DNA of 64,000 nucleotides from an uncultured Eubacterium sp. (GTDB taxonomy: Bacteria > Bacillota > Clostridia > Oscillospirales > Acutalibacteraceae): positions 124,001 to 188,000 of the forward strand of contig CALWHV010000017.1 in NCBI GenBank assembly GCA_944380545.1. Direction: 5' to 3'. The position numbers and the translations under genes are program-made. Shown here piece after piece: positions 26,130 through 35,441 of the stretch (position 1 is the first letter of the stretch; every line of letters begins with the position of its first letter). The notes below the pieces were generated by a model. That model searched no databases. It had not been told where the DNA came from and was given only the letters and a program-made list of their open reading frames with translations.

Positions 26130-27299
26130 TCAATAAAACATATTAAGATAGTATGTGGTTGAATAAGTATCAAATTCGCGAGAATTCGCAACTCCAACAC
26201 AGCAAAAATAGTCGCCGGCTTTTCTTACTGCAAAGGTCAGATTAAATGTTACTCCGCTTATATCCATAACGGTATCGCACGCACGATATTCCTTTCCTGC
26301 AATCGTGCACGAATATATGTCCGCTTCTGTGGCATAATTGGGGTCTGAGGAATCAAGCTCCGCATTTACATTGGCGAGCACATAATCATCGACTTCCATA
26401 TCTTTATTTATAATCGACGGCTCGGAGAAAAAGGTGTACAAAATAACACCGTTTACCGAATCTATTGCATAAAAATCGTAATGCACAGTTTCGCCAATAT
26501 TTTTTGCCGTTACATTATTTGATTCATCAAGAGATAATTCATACCCATCGAGGGGGCCTAAATTATCTAACAGCTGCTGTCCCTGAAATACCGACCAGCT
26601 TTCCGAAGGCAGATCAAACGAGAAGCCCATTGAGGGGTTGCTGTAGGTCATGCCGTCAAAAGAGCCGTAGCTTATCTCGATCTCCTCTTCCGTGAATTCG
26701 CCCTCGTCAAAATACGATGATTCATATGAATCCGCGTCGGAGCTTTCTGACGCGCTGTTCACCGCCACAAGAACGATGGCAATAACAGCTATCAAAGCTA
26801 TTACGCCTACAACCACGCCGATTATTATACCGGCAGCTTTTCCCTGCTTTTTTGCAGGTTGGCTTTGCTGATAAACATTGCCGGAGGCGTATGGATAATT
26901 CGCGCCGTTTTGATAACCTGCGCCTGCATTTTGAACGGGCGGCGCATAATACTGGCCGCTTTGGGCAGGCTTTTGCGCAGCGGGTGCCGGACCCGCAGCT
27001 GATGGCGCTTGGCTCTGAACCGAGGATGCCGGCTGACCGTATGAGCCGGAGGGATTTTGGTGATTTTGATACGGATTTTGAAAATGGCTGTTATTTGCCG
27101 CCGTAGGATTTTGTGCCGCCGGGCTTTTGCCGGCATAATTTTGCTGCGCTGCACTCTGCGGCGCAGCGTTAAAAGGATTGTTTTGATTTAAAACGGTGGT
27201 TTCATTTCCTGCGGCTTCACTGTATACCGAACCGCAGATGCTGCAAACATTTGTGCCCTCGCCTATTTCCGCTCCGCAGGTTTTACAAAATCTTTTCAT
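26130..27299 (-). CDS. Zinc-ribbon, TTVLN-tagged single-pass membrane protein
   Basis: This 389-residue protein starts with a zinc ribbon (C5, C8, C19, C22), then a TTVLN tag (34-38), a Pro/Gln/Asn/Ala-rich linker to about 150, a membrane helix at 155-180 and an extracellular domain of about 205 residues with an acidic start. The first 40 residues are nearly the same as in the 572-residue neighbour, so the two are paralogues with different outer domains. The inner tail may be phosphorylated at the tag and bind FHA proteins. The outer part might sense a ligand. A GGAGG site supports the start. Confidence 0.78.
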   Translation of the reverse strand: MKRFCKTCGAEIGEGTNVCSICGSVYSEAAGNETTVLNQNNPFNAAPQSAAQQNYAGKSPAAQNPTAANNSHFQNPYQNHQNPSGSYGQPASSVQSQAPSAAGPAPAAQKPAQSGQYYAPPVQNAGAGYQNGANYPYASGNVYQQSQPAKKQGKAAGIIIGVVVGVIALIAVIAIVLVAVNSASESSDADSYESSYFDEGEFTEEEIEISYGSFDGMTYSNPSMGFSFDLPSESWSVFQGQQLLDNLGPLDGYELSLDESNNVTAKNIGETVHYDFYAIDSVNGVILYTFFSEPSIINKDMEVDDYVLANVNAELDSSDPNYATEADIYSCTIAGKEYRACDTVMDISGVTFNLTFAVRKAGDYFCCVGVANSREFDTYSTTYYLNMFY

Positions 27300-27486
27300 A
27301 TGACCTCCACGCCTTTCGGGCTACAAAATGATATTTTCAACTTTAGCGCCTCATTGTAGCCTGTAAGGCGCCAAGGATTCTTCACCGTTTCAAGCTGTGC
27401 GAAAAAGCCTGCCGAACGGAGAATTTTATGATGTGATTTCACACTATTATAATAAGGTTATATTTTCCTGATTCAGCAGGATAGCT
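27300..27486. other. 187-bp intergenic gap inside the T7SS block
   Basis: This is the longest gap in the block. It has a small hairpin (GCGCCT 27346-27351 with AGGCGC 27366-27371) and, on the minus strand, a TATAAT-like sequence (27446-27451) with no good -35. An internal promoter is possible but weakly supported. Confidence 0.35.
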
Positions 27487-29205
27487 TTATTCCGGAAAAT
27501 CCTTTTGTGCCGTTAAATTGCTGACATATCCGTAACCGTGGCCTTTAAATACGATTTTCAGCTCCTGGACTCCGGAAACGCTGAATGAAATATCCTGTGG
27601 CAGAAATCCGGCGGATATCTTAGGAGATGTGTAAAGCAGCTTGCCGTCTCCGTAAGCTTCAAAATAGCACTCATCCTTCTCGTCTTTATGTGAATCGGAC
27701 AGGAACACGGTGCCGGTCACAGTGTCGTACCGGCCTTCAAGATTATAATATTCCGTAAAGTGAGAGTTCGCATCCGAGGAGCCCGTATTCCATATGATAC
27801 AGTTATTCATTTCCTTATTTGTGTTTGTTGTTCTCGTATCGTCAAAGTTTATACTTCCGCTCCAGCTCGAGCTATCCTCTTCTTCATAAAGAACATTCTC
27901 TTCCAAATAAAGATAGAACGGCAGATACTGCTGATAAGTATCCTGTTTGGTTTTATAATCCGCATTATCCGGCTGCAGCTCTATAGCAACCTTTATATTG
28001 CCGATTGCGGCGTTCACATCATGCTCCTTAAATGCCGCCTCGGCTTTTTGCGCGTAGCTGTCGGCATATGTAACAAGCGTTTCATCCAGCTTCTGCTGTA
28101 TCTCATTTGAATCAAGATTGTAGCTGATCAGATATTCCTTTGCGGAATTGAGAAGGCTTATCCCGCCGTTTATATCTCCGGCGGCAACGCTCTCATCTAC
28201 CGCCGCGAGGGTGGATTTTATATATTCGCCGACACATTCTCCAAGCATTGCCACTGCGTTTTCATAGCAGGAATCATCAGCCGAAACGGTTGAAAAATCC
28301 GCAATCGCCGAATCGTAATCATTTTCGGTATAGTATTCATATATTCCCGAGCAGTAATAAGATTTTGACACTAAGGCCGTGTTCAGCTCCTGCCATGCTT
28401 CCCAGTTTTCGGAGCTTATAACATTTTCAATGCTTTCTCCGTTTGGATTTATGATAAGCGTGCCGAATTCATACTGCAGAAAATCATCCACAGCCATATC
28501 TCCGGCAGTTTTTGCCTCCTCGTCAAACGAATAAGACTCCAAGGCGTTTGAAATCTCGTCAAGCTTATCGCCTATCAGCTCATCATACTTTTTGATTTTT
28601 GATTCGCTTCCGTAAGCCTCGTAATAGACCATATTAACAAGATCGCCGTCATTTGCCTGCAGCGCTTCACGCATTGGATTTGCCGCTGTAAAATTGACGA
28701 TAAGAGCTATCGCAACGGCAATTATTGCAGCTGCTGCAACAGCAATCAAAACAATAGCCCACACGGGAATCGGCAGATTTGTCTTTGTCTTTACTGCGGC
28801 GTTTCCGGCAGCGGCATACGCTGCTTTTGCACCGTTTTGCATGCGCATCGGCGCCTTGTTTGGCGCCTTGCTGCCGGCCGGTGCATTTCCGCTATGCATA
28901 TTTCCATATGGGGTATTGGGATTCGCAAAGCCCATGCCGCCTTGAGCATTTCCGGGGCGCTGTGCATTTTGATTTTTGAGATAAGGATTTTGCATATGAA
29001 CATTTCCGGCGGCCGACTGCCCGCGCAGACCGTGCCCGTTAAAGCCCTGCTGAGCACCGTTTACGGGATTTGACGCGTACGGGCCGCCCTGATTGAGGAC
29101 TGTGGTTCCGTTTGCTTCGTTGTCTGTGTAAACGGAGCCGCAAATGCTGCATACATTCGCGCCGTTCTCAAGCTCACCGCCGCAGGTTTTACAAAATCTT
29201 TTCAT
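27487..29205 (-). CDS. Zinc-ribbon, TTVLN-tagged membrane protein with helical outer domain
   Basis: This 572-residue protein has a zinc ribbon (C5, C8, C19, C22), a TTVLN tag (34-38), a Met/Asn/Gly/Pro-rich linker, a membrane helix at 146-172 and an outer part of 400 residues. The outer part is mostly helical and TPR-like to about residue 425 (repeated Asp/Ala/Tyr-rich helices), then a beta-rich end with aromatic residues that resembles a carbohydrate-binding or NPCBM-like fold, which would fit a cell-wall sensor. That last match is a guess. The start has AAAGG upstream. It pairs with the 389-residue paralogue downstream. Confidence 0.78.
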   Translation of the reverse strand: MKRFCKTCGGELENGANVCSICGSVYTDNEANGTTVLNQGGPYASNPVNGAQQGFNGHGLRGQSAAGNVHMQNPYLKNQNAQRPGNAQGGMGFANPNTPYGNMHSGNAPAGSKAPNKAPMRMQNGAKAAYAAAGNAAVKTKTNLPIPVWAIVLIAVAAAAIIAVAIALIVNFTAANPMREALQANDGDLVNMVYYEAYGSESKIKKYDELIGDKLDEISNALESYSFDEEAKTAGDMAVDDFLQYEFGTLIINPNGESIENVISSENWEAWQELNTALVSKSYYCSGIYEYYTENDYDSAIADFSTVSADDSCYENAVAMLGECVGEYIKSTLAAVDESVAAGDINGGISLLNSAKEYLISYNLDSNEIQQKLDETLVTYADSYAQKAEAAFKEHDVNAAIGNIKVAIELQPDNADYKTKQDTYQQYLPFYLYLEENVLYEEEDSSSWSGSINFDDTRTTNTNKEMNNCIIWNTGSSDANSHFTEYYNLEGRYDTVTGTVFLSDSHKDEKDECYFEAYGDGKLLYTSPKISAGFLPQDISFSVSGVQELKIVFKGHGYGYVSNLTAQKDFPE

Positions 29206-29223
29206 ACTATCACCTTTCGGGAA

Positions 29224-30432
29224 TCAGTTTGTGTGAAATTCAAACGCTTCGTTTGCAAGCATAACGGCATCGCCGTCAAAAATCTCATATTCCTGCTCAA
29301 AAGGAATAACCGTTCCGTTTACGAAGGTTCGGTTTGTTGAGTTATTGTCTTTTATGAAATATCTTCCGTCTCGCGAGATTATATCTGCATGTATGCGGCT
29401 GACGGCGCTGTTATTCATCACAAAATAATCAACATAGCTTTTTTCCTTGCCGATCCTGAAGGATGGCTTGTCGATATCTACTCTTTCAAAATTGCTGAGC
29501 CTTATCAGATACGGATATGCCGCGCTTGCGTTATTGTTTAAAACGGAGGTTCCGCCGTCGTTAAGCACAGTTGTATTCTCTCCTGCGTCGGGCGGAGGCA
29601 CCGGAACGCCGGGAATAATCGGCGGCGTGGAATCGAGCGGCGGCTGATGATACGCCGCCTGCGGGCCGTTTTGGGGATTTACGCCGGGATACTGCCAATT
29701 ATTATGTGCGGCAAACTGGCCGCTTTGATTATTATCCGGCTGATAGTACTGCTGCTGCGAAAACTGCTGATTCTGCTGAGAGTAATTGCCCTGCGCCGCT
29801 GAGGAACCCATAGGATCTTCATAAAGCTTATCCTTAAGAAATTTACTGTCTCCCTTTTTCTGCCGCTTAACCTGCTGATATACCTGCGGCTGAGCTTTTA
29901 GGATATAATCCTCTATCATCTTTGTATCAAAATATGGCAGGCGTCTTAAAAACTCAACAAAATCATTTATAAAAAATTCCGTTTCGTTAAGGTGAAGCTG
30001 AGTGCAATTCACCATCTGGTAAAGCAGCGTAAAAATATTTGAATTTTCATTTGGAAGAAGGGCTATAACCGGCTGATAAACAAACTGAACCTCTTTAGTG
30101 CGCTCATTTATGAAAATATAGTCCAAATCAAGCAGCAGATTATCATATGAAAAGCCGTAGATTTCAATTTTATTGACCGCCTCTGCGATTTGTGCGATAA
30201 TCAAAAAGAAATCATATTTAGTGATTCCGTTTTGAAGAAAGCTTTTCAGATAAACGCCTATCGGCGCGCTGTAATCGATCTTTTTATCATTTCTGACAAC
30301 GGGGCGCATCAAGCCGCGGATCATTTTCTGCTGAAAAACGGCAAGCTCTCTTTCGTTTAACTGCTCGCCCTTTTGCAGTTTTGATTTAACCGTTATTTGC
30401 CCGTTTTTAAAATCCACATTCAATTTTGACAT
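29224..30432 (-). CDS. FHA-domain protein with DUF6382-like N-terminus and TTVLN/TSVLN tags
   Basis: This is the first gene of the T7SS block. Residues 1-195 resemble the N-terminal module of the FHA protein at 15414-16310. A Gln/Asn/Pro-rich linker follows, with TTVLN (287-291) and TSVLN (295-299), and then a C-terminal FHA domain (about 322-395: FRIGK, SRIHAD, NSTNRTF), with Lys instead of Arg at the first contact. Having a tag and a reader in one chain is like mycobacterial GarA, where phosphorylation closes the protein on itself. A GGAG site precedes the ATG. It may be the hub of the phospho-switch. Confidence 0.85.
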   Translation of the reverse strand: MSKLNVDFKNGQITVKSKLQKGEQLNERELAVFQQKMIRGLMRPVVRNDKKIDYSAPIGVYLKSFLQNGITKYDFFLIIAQIAEAVNKIEIYGFSYDNLLLDLDYIFINERTKEVQFVYQPVIALLPNENSNIFTLLYQMVNCTQLHLNETEFFINDFVEFLRRLPYFDTKMIEDYILKAQPQVYQQVKRQKKGDSKFLKDKLYEDPMGSSAAQGNYSQQNQQFSQQQYYQPDNNQSGQFAAHNNWQYPGVNPQNGPQAAYHQPPLDSTPPIIPGVPVPPPDAGENTTVLNDGGTSVLNNNASAAYPYLIRLSNFERVDIDKPSFRIGKEKSYVDYFVMNNSAVSRIHADIISRDGRYFIKDNNSTNRTFVNGTVIPFEQEYEIFDGDAVMLANEAFEFHTN

Positions 30433-30533
30433 AGTATCTCCCCATTAAAACACACGCCTTAAGCAGCCGTTTCGGTCTGTAAAATTCTCCTTTTTAGGAT
30501 GAAATTCACAATTATTTATTCAAACTTAAAAAA

Positions 30534-30562
30534 ATTTTACATAAATTTTATATATTTTACAA
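30534..30562 (-). promoter_or_regulatory. Candidate sigma-A promoter of the T7SS block
   Basis: On the minus strand: -35 TTGTAA (30557-30562), 17-base spacer, -10 TAAAAT (30534-30539). It lies about 100 bases before the first gene of the block, in a very AT-rich stretch shared with the divergent LytTR gene. Confidence 0.5.
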
Positions 30563-30602
30563 TATTTGCAGGGTAACGGACTTGATTTGCTATGTAAAAA
30601 AC

Positions 30603-30631
30603 TTCAATTATTGTTAATTATCTGCTATAAT
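30603..30631 (+). promoter_or_regulatory. Candidate promoter of the LytTR regulator
   Basis: TATAAT at 30626-30631 is consensus. The -35 (TTCAAT, 30603-30608) is poor at a 17-base spacing, as expected for an activated promoter. It faces away from the T7SS promoter, with about 70 bases between the two -10 to -35 cores. Confidence 0.45.
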
Positions 30632-30662
30632 ATATAAAAATAATTTGTTTTCGGAGCTATTT

Positions 30663-31376
30663 ATGATAAATATTGCAATTTTAGAAGACGATGTAAATTA
30701 TTCGGAAATAATTTCATACAAAATAGAAAAATGCATTGCTGAAAATTTCAACCTTGAATTTGAAATGAGAAGCTTTAATGATGTTGCAAAATTTTCACAG
30801 TTTATGGAAGCAAATAAAATCGACATAGCGTTTATCGATATATTGGTGAACGGCACCAACACCATGGACTGGTCTGTTTTGAACATCCGCAGCCGTCACA
30901 CTCAGGTGATCTTTATGACGGCGTATCCTCAAGAGGCGTACAGCATATCGGAAACTCAGTGCTGCTACTACCTGATAAAATCACGCATAACCGACAGCAC
31001 GCTTTCAAAGGCCATTCAGCGGGCGCTGCAAAAAATCACAAAAAAAGACCCCAATTTCATAAATCTGAAGCTGGGGAGCAAGAGCATTTCCGTAAATATA
31101 CACGATATTCTTTATATTGAAACATTCAACAACAGCATTATGCTGCATATGGATTCAAGCGAAAAGATATCCGTTTATACAAGTCTTAAGGATTTTTCAA
31201 AAAATCTGCCGCCAAACTTTTTAAGGTGCCACAAAAGCTATATGATAAATATGAATCACATACGCAGCTACGAACCGCACAAATTTGTGCTGCGCTCCGG
31301 CGACAGTATTCCGATACCTCCGAAAAAATACAAAGGCGTAGTTGCGGCATATGAAAACTACCTGACAAATCTGTAA
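30663..31376 (+). CDS. LytTR-family response regulator (AgrA-like)
   Basis: The ATG at 30663 (237 residues) follows GGAG at a proper distance. An earlier TTG does not. Residues 1-120 form a receiver domain with an acidic pair at D9-D10 and phosphoacceptor D59 (FIDI). Residues 135-235 form a LytTR DNA-binding domain (ILYIETFNNS, FLRCHKSYMINM). Regulators of this class answer to peptide-sensing GHKL kinases. The kinase follows 20 bases downstream. Divergent to the T7SS block, it is a likely controller of it, although no obvious LytTR repeat was found in the shared promoter region. Confidence 0.88.
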   Translation: MINIAILEDDVNYSEIISYKIEKCIAENFNLEFEMRSFNDVAKFSQFMEANKIDIAFIDILVNGTNTMDWSVLNIRSRHTQVIFMTAYPQEAYSISETQCCYYLIKSRITDSTLSKAIQRALQKITKKDPNFINLKLGSKSISVNIHDILYIETFNNSIMLHMDSSEKISVYTSLKDFSKNLPPNFLRCHKSYMINMNHIRSYEPHKFVLRSGDSIPIPPKKYKGVVAAYENYLTNL

Positions 31377-31395
31377 TATAAAGGAGAGCGTTTTA

Positions 31396-32790
31396 ATGGG
31401 ACCGATAATTGATTTAACAAATCTTTTTCCTTGGAGAATAATGCTTTTATTTTCTTACAGCTTTGCAGCTTATAATATTGCGCACAGCATTTTAAAAGAT
31501 AAATATCACCCGCTACTGACTTTCGGCGCTTTATTTTTAACCAGGATTCTTGCATCCGAACTGTTTTTTGATAATGCGGAGTTGAATATTCTCGGCTACC
31601 CCGTATATACGGTGATGGTCTTCATTGTTTTGCTTCTTCTTACAGAAGGTAAATTGCTTCGTAAAATAATGTGCAGTCTTTTTTGCATTCTCTCTCATCT
31701 GTTGACCGTTCTTTTGCTTGGCGTAATGCAGATTATAATATATCACGGCAACGCATACGAGGATGTGTTCGGCACAGAGAATCAAAACCTGGATTTTCTT
31801 TATATTTTCCTTATTGAGATAATATGCTTTATCGCAATAAGCTTCTTTTTTGCAGGCGTTTTAAAAGTATTTTCACAAAGGAAATCAAAATCGAACAGCT
31901 TGAAAATATTTTCATATTTTACATTCATACCGGTATCGCATATATCAACATTTATAATTGCATTATTCATCTCGCCGGCTAATTTTGATGAAGCGCCGAA
32001 TTTCGGCTTTACAGTCAATTTTGTAACATTAGGAATAATGGCTGTTATAATTGCGTTTGATTGCTCTTTCCCTTTTATAATAGACTATTTTCAAAAAATA
32101 CAAGAGCAAAACATCAAAAACGAAAAAGAGCTTTTGATAAACAAGATGGATTACCAGCAAATGCTTATGCTCAAGGAGGAAAAACAGGAATTCAGAAAGA
32201 TAAAGCATGATTTTATCAACATAACGGCGACCGCGAAAGGCTTTATTGAGATAGGGAAACCCGAAAAGGCATTATCCATTTTAAATTCTACAAACGAGGA
32301 TCTGACGGGACTTGCAGGCTTTTCAATTTGCTCCAACGAAACGATCAACACAATCTTGTATATAAAACAGCAGCAGGCAAAAAGCAGCGGTATTCATTTT
32401 ATAACGAACATATCGGAAACCTATGCGGTTTTATTGGATGACTATGATTTCTGCCGGCTGCTGAATAACATAATCGACAATTCCTTGAATGCTGCTTCTG
32501 AGCTGAAAGAAAATAAAGAATGTAAAATCGATATTGAAATAGACGAGAATTCAATCAGTATCAAAAGCGAAAACAGCTTTATTGAAAAGAAAATCAAACG
32601 AAAAAAGGATGGTCACGGAAACGGCATAGGCATCATCAAAGAAATCGCAAAAAAATACGGAGGCACATACTCCACAAGGCAGGAAAACGATGTTTGGTAT
32701 ACCCAAACCCTACTTGAAAACAAAAAATCGGCAGATAGTACCCACTCCCCGAAATTTGGCTTAACTACGCGGTTTTCAAAAGCTGAATGA
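31396..32790 (+). CDS. GHKL sensor histidine kinase (AgrC-like)
   Basis: This 464-residue protein has six hydrophobic helices in residues 1-230, a coiled-coil linker, an H-box KIKHDF (H271), an N-box NNIIDNSLNA and a G-box GHGNGIG. This is the HPK10/AgrC plan of quorum-peptide receptors. It is preceded by GGAG and lies downstream of its LytTR partner. No AgrB protease or short AgrD peptide gene is next to it, so the ligand may be encoded elsewhere or may not be a peptide. Confidence 0.87.
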   Translation: MGPIIDLTNLFPWRIMLLFSYSFAAYNIAHSILKDKYHPLLTFGALFLTRILASELFFDNAELNILGYPVYTVMVFIVLLLLTEGKLLRKIMCSLFCILSHLLTVLLLGVMQIIIYHGNAYEDVFGTENQNLDFLYIFLIEIICFIAISFFFAGVLKVFSQRKSKSNSLKIFSYFTFIPVSHISTFIIALFISPANFDEAPNFGFTVNFVTLGIMAVIIAFDCSFPFIIDYFQKIQEQNIKNEKELLINKMDYQQMLMLKEEKQEFRKIKHDFINITATAKGFIEIGKPEKALSILNSTNEDLTGLAGFSICSNETINTILYIKQQQAKSSGIHFITNISETYAVLLDDYDFCRLLNNIIDNSLNAASELKENKECKIDIEIDENSISIKSENSFIEKKIKRKKDGHGNGIGIIKEIAKKYGGTYSTRQENDVWYTQTLLENKKSADSTHSPKFGLTTRFSKAE

Positions 32791-32855
32791 TTATCCGTAC
32801 CCGATGCTTACATAAGAAAGAGCAGAAAATTCCGTGCTTTATCTAAGCACAAAAT

Positions 32856-32887
32856 AAAAGACAGCCGCTGCAGTGCGGCTGTCTTTT
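32856..32887. terminator. Bidirectional intrinsic terminator
   Basis: A perfect 13-bp stem (32856-32868 with 32875-32887) with a GC-rich core, 6-base loop and A/T flanks on both sides lies between the convergent histidine kinase and ugd genes, so it can stop transcription from both. Confidence 0.9.
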
Positions 32888-32895
32888 GATTTGCT

Positions 32896-34116
32896 TTAAT
32901 CGCGGTTGTAGATGTCTCTGGTGTAGGTTTTGCTGCTGACATCCCGGAGCTCGTCGCTCATACGGTTGGCGATGATGACATCGCTGCGGCGCTTGAATTC
33001 GCCGAGGTCGTTTACGACCTCGTTGCCGAAGAAGAGAGCGCCGTTTTCAAGCGTGGGCTCAAAGATTATGACATTTGCGCCGACTCCGCGCAGGCGTTTG
33101 ATTACGCCCTGGATGGAGCTTTGGCGGAAATTATCCGAATTTGATTTCATCGTGAGCCTGTGCACGCCGATGGTTGCCATATGGCGGGAGCTGTGGCCGG
33201 CGAGCTCCAGCACGCGCGAGGCGATGAAGCTCATCCTGGTCTGGTTTGAATCCACGATTGCCTTTATGAGATTTTCGGGAATATCGGCATAGTTTGCAAG
33301 AAGCTGCTTTGTGTCCTTAGGCAGGCAGTAGCCGCCGTAGCCGAACGAGGGGTTATTATAGTGCGAGCCGATTCTCGGGTCGAGCCCGATGCCCTCGATT
33401 ATCTCCTTGGTGTCAAGCCCGTGCAGCTCGGCATAAGTATCCAGCTCGTTGAAGTAGCTGACACGAAGTGCAAGGTATGTGTTGGCGAAAAGCTTTACAG
33501 CCTCCGCCTCCGTGGGCTTTGTGAAAAGCACGGGGATATCCTGCTTTACCGCGCCGGCGCAAAGAAGCGATGCAAAGGTGTGCGCCGCCTCCTCAAGCCT
33601 TTTGCTTGAATGATCGTAGCCCACGATTATGCGGCTGGGATAAAGATTATCGTAAAGCGCCCTGCCCTCTCTTAAAAATTCCGGGCTGAAGATGATATCA
33701 AGCTGGGGATATTTTTTTGAGAGCGAAACGGTGCAGCCGACGGGAACAGTGGATTTTATGACCACCACGGCGCCGGTGTTTACGCTTTTTACAAGCTCCA
33801 GCACAGCCTCAACGGAGGAGATGTCAAAATAATTCTTTTTTTCATCATAGTCCGTAGGGGTGGATACGATTATGAAATCCGCTTTTGAATAAGCATCTGC
33901 CCCGTTTGTTGTGGCGGTCAAATCAAGCTCTTTGTTTTCAAGGAAATCGGAGATCTCCTTATCAACGATAGGAGATTTGCGCGAATTTATAAGGCGCACC
34001 TTTTCCTCTACAATATCTACAGCGTAAACAGTGTTGTGCTGGGCGAGCAGCACCGCGTTTGAAAGACCCACATAGCCCGTGCCCGCAACGGCAACGGTGT
34101 ACTTTTTATTTTCCAT
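32896..34116 (-). CDS. ugd: UDP-glucose 6-dehydrogenase family nucleotide-sugar dehydrogenase
   Basis: The start is set at MENKK (34116, 406 residues), with AAAGGAG 7 bases upstream. The longer frame lacks an RBS. The enzyme oxidises a UDP-hexose to the uronic acid with two NAD per turn. Visible features are the Rossmann start [10 protein letters not shown] near residues 12-21, an EFLREG block, and the catalytic cysteine motif [11 protein letters not shown]. It probably supplies UDP-glucuronate for capsule or wall sugars. The ABC-2 export permease at 40.5 kb could belong to the same pathway, but they are not adjacent. No glycosyltransferases are nearby. Confidence 0.9.
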   Translation of the reverse strand: MENKKYTVAVAGTGYVGLSNAVLLAQHNTVYAVDIVEEKVRLINSRKSPIVDKEISDFLENKELDLTATTNGADAYSKADFIIVSTPTDYDEKKNYFDISSVEAVLELVKSVNTGAVVVIKSTVPVGCTVSLSKKYPQLDIIFSPEFLREGRALYDNLYPSRIIVGYDHSSKRLEEAAHTFASLLCAGAVKQDIPVLFTKPTEAEAVKLFANTYLALRVSYFNELDTYAELHGLDTKEIIEGIGLDPRIGSHYNNPSFGYGGYCLPKDTKQLLANYADIPENLIKAIVDSNQTRMSFIASRVLELAGHSSRHMATIGVHRLTMKSNSDNFRQSSIQGVIKRLRGVGANVIIFEPTLENGALFFGNEVVNDLGEFKRRSDVIIANRMSDELRDVSSKTYTRDIYNRD

Positions 34117-34196
34117 ACTGGCTCCTTTCGGAAGCGAACGCAACGGTTTGTACAAAGCTGAGAGCGCTTTGCGGAGTTTCGCATTAAAACATTATG

Positions 34197-35351
34197 TTAT
34201 TTTTTCTTGAATTTTTCAAAAAAGCCCTCTTTGCCGGAATTTTTGGGAGCTACATACGAGCTGTCAAACTTTTTGAGCAGCTCCTTTTGCTCCTGGCTGA
34301 GGCTCTTCGGAATATCAACGACTATTCTGACGAACTGGCTGCCCTTGCCCACGGAATCAAGATGCTGAACGCCCTTGCCCTTGAGCTTGAACACATCGCC
34401 GGGCTGAGTGCCGGCGGGCATATTATATTTGACATCGCCGTCCAGCGTGGGGACCTTGAGCTCCGCTCCGAGCGCCGCCTCAACCATTGAAACATGCTTG
34501 TCGAGCCAGATATCGTCGCCGTCACGCCTGAAGAATTTATGCGGCGTTACGCGCACCGTTACCTTTAAATCGCCGGACGGACCGCCGTTTGTGCCGGTAT
34601 TGCCCATTCCGTGAAGGTTTATGATCCTTGTTTCATCTATACCGGCGGGGAAATCGACCGAAAGCTTTTTCTTGATTCTGACCTTGCCCTTGCCTGCGCA
34701 TTTACGGCACGGCGTTTCAATGATCTTGCCGCGGCCGCCGCACACGCTGCACGGGCGCTGCTGCGTTACAACGGTGAAGCCCATTCTGTTTTGAACATTG
34801 ACATATCCCTTGCCGCCGCAGTTTGAGCAGGTTTTTGCCTGCGTTCCCTTAGCGGCGCCGGTGCCGCCGCACTCGCTGCAATCCTCAACGCGCGGAACCT
34901 CTATCTGCTTTTTGCAGCCCTTTGCCGCCTCCTCAAATGTGAGGGTGACGGAAAGCTGGATATCGCGCCCCTTTCTGGGTGCGTTCGGATTTGAAGCGCC
35001 GAAGCCGCCGCCGAAACCGCCGCCGAAGAAGGTGGAGAATATGTCGCCGAGGTCTATATCGCCGTCAAAGCCGAAGCCGCCGCCGTAGCCGCCCGCGCCC
35101 TGGCCCGCGCCGTAATTCGGGTCAACTCCGGCAAAGCCGAACTGGTCGTAGCGCTGCCTTTTCTGCGGGTCGGAAAGCACCTCGTAGGCCTCGTTGCACT
35201 CCTTGAACTTCTCCTCCGCCTCCTTATCGTTTGGGTGAAGGTCGGGGTGGTATTTTTTAGCCGTTTTTCTGTATGCCTTTTTTATATCGTCCTCCGACGC
35301 GCCCTTTTGAACGCCGAGGACCTCATAATAATCACGCTTTGATTCTGCCAT
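34197..35351 (-). CDS. dnaJ: DnaJ co-chaperone
   Basis: This 384-residue protein has a J-domain with HPD at the start ([10 protein letters not shown]), a Gly/Phe-rich stretch (about 75-120), four CxxCxGxG-type zinc motifs (about 145-215) and two C-terminal substrate-binding domains. DnaJ delivers unfolded clients to DnaK and stimulates its ATPase. It is the last gene of the hrcA-grpE-dnaK-dnaJ operon. A Lys-rich tail ends the protein. Confidence 0.98.
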   Translation of the reverse strand: MAESKRDYYEVLGVQKGASEDDIKKAYRKTAKKYHPDLHPNDKEAEEKFKECNEAYEVLSDPQKRQRYDQFGFAGVDPNYGAGQGAGGYGGGFGFDGDIDLGDIFSTFFGGGFGGGFGASNPNAPRKGRDIQLSVTLTFEEAAKGCKKQIEVPRVEDCSECGGTGAAKGTQAKTCSNCGGKGYVNVQNRMGFTVVTQQRPCSVCGGRGKIIETPCRKCAGKGKVRIKKKLSVDFPAGIDETRIINLHGMGNTGTNGGPSGDLKVTVRVTPHKFFRRDGDDIWLDKHVSMVEAALGAELKVPTLDGDVKYNMPAGTQPGDVFKLKGKGVQHLDSVGKGSQFVRIVVDIPKSLSQEQKELLKKFDSSYVAPKNSGKEGFFEKFKKK

Positions 35352-35378
35352 ACTGCCCTCCTTTTACCGACAGACCGA

Positions 35379-35402
35379 GGCGGCGGAAAAGCTTCCGCCG
35401 CC
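35379..35402 (-). terminator. Hairpin between dnaK and dnaJ
   Basis: A perfect 10-bp GC-rich stem (35379-35388 with 35393-35402) and 4-base loop but no U-tract on the transcribed strand. It may be a processing site or partial terminator that lowers dnaJ relative to dnaK. Confidence 0.55.
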
Positions 35403-35441
35403 CTGCCGGATTTGTTGTGATAAGCGCCGCAGAGAAGCGTA

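Noticed and set aside
32791..32895. AgrD-like peptide gene after the GHKL kinase
   Set aside because: The gap holds only a terminator; no short frame with an RBS was found there or in 30433-30662.
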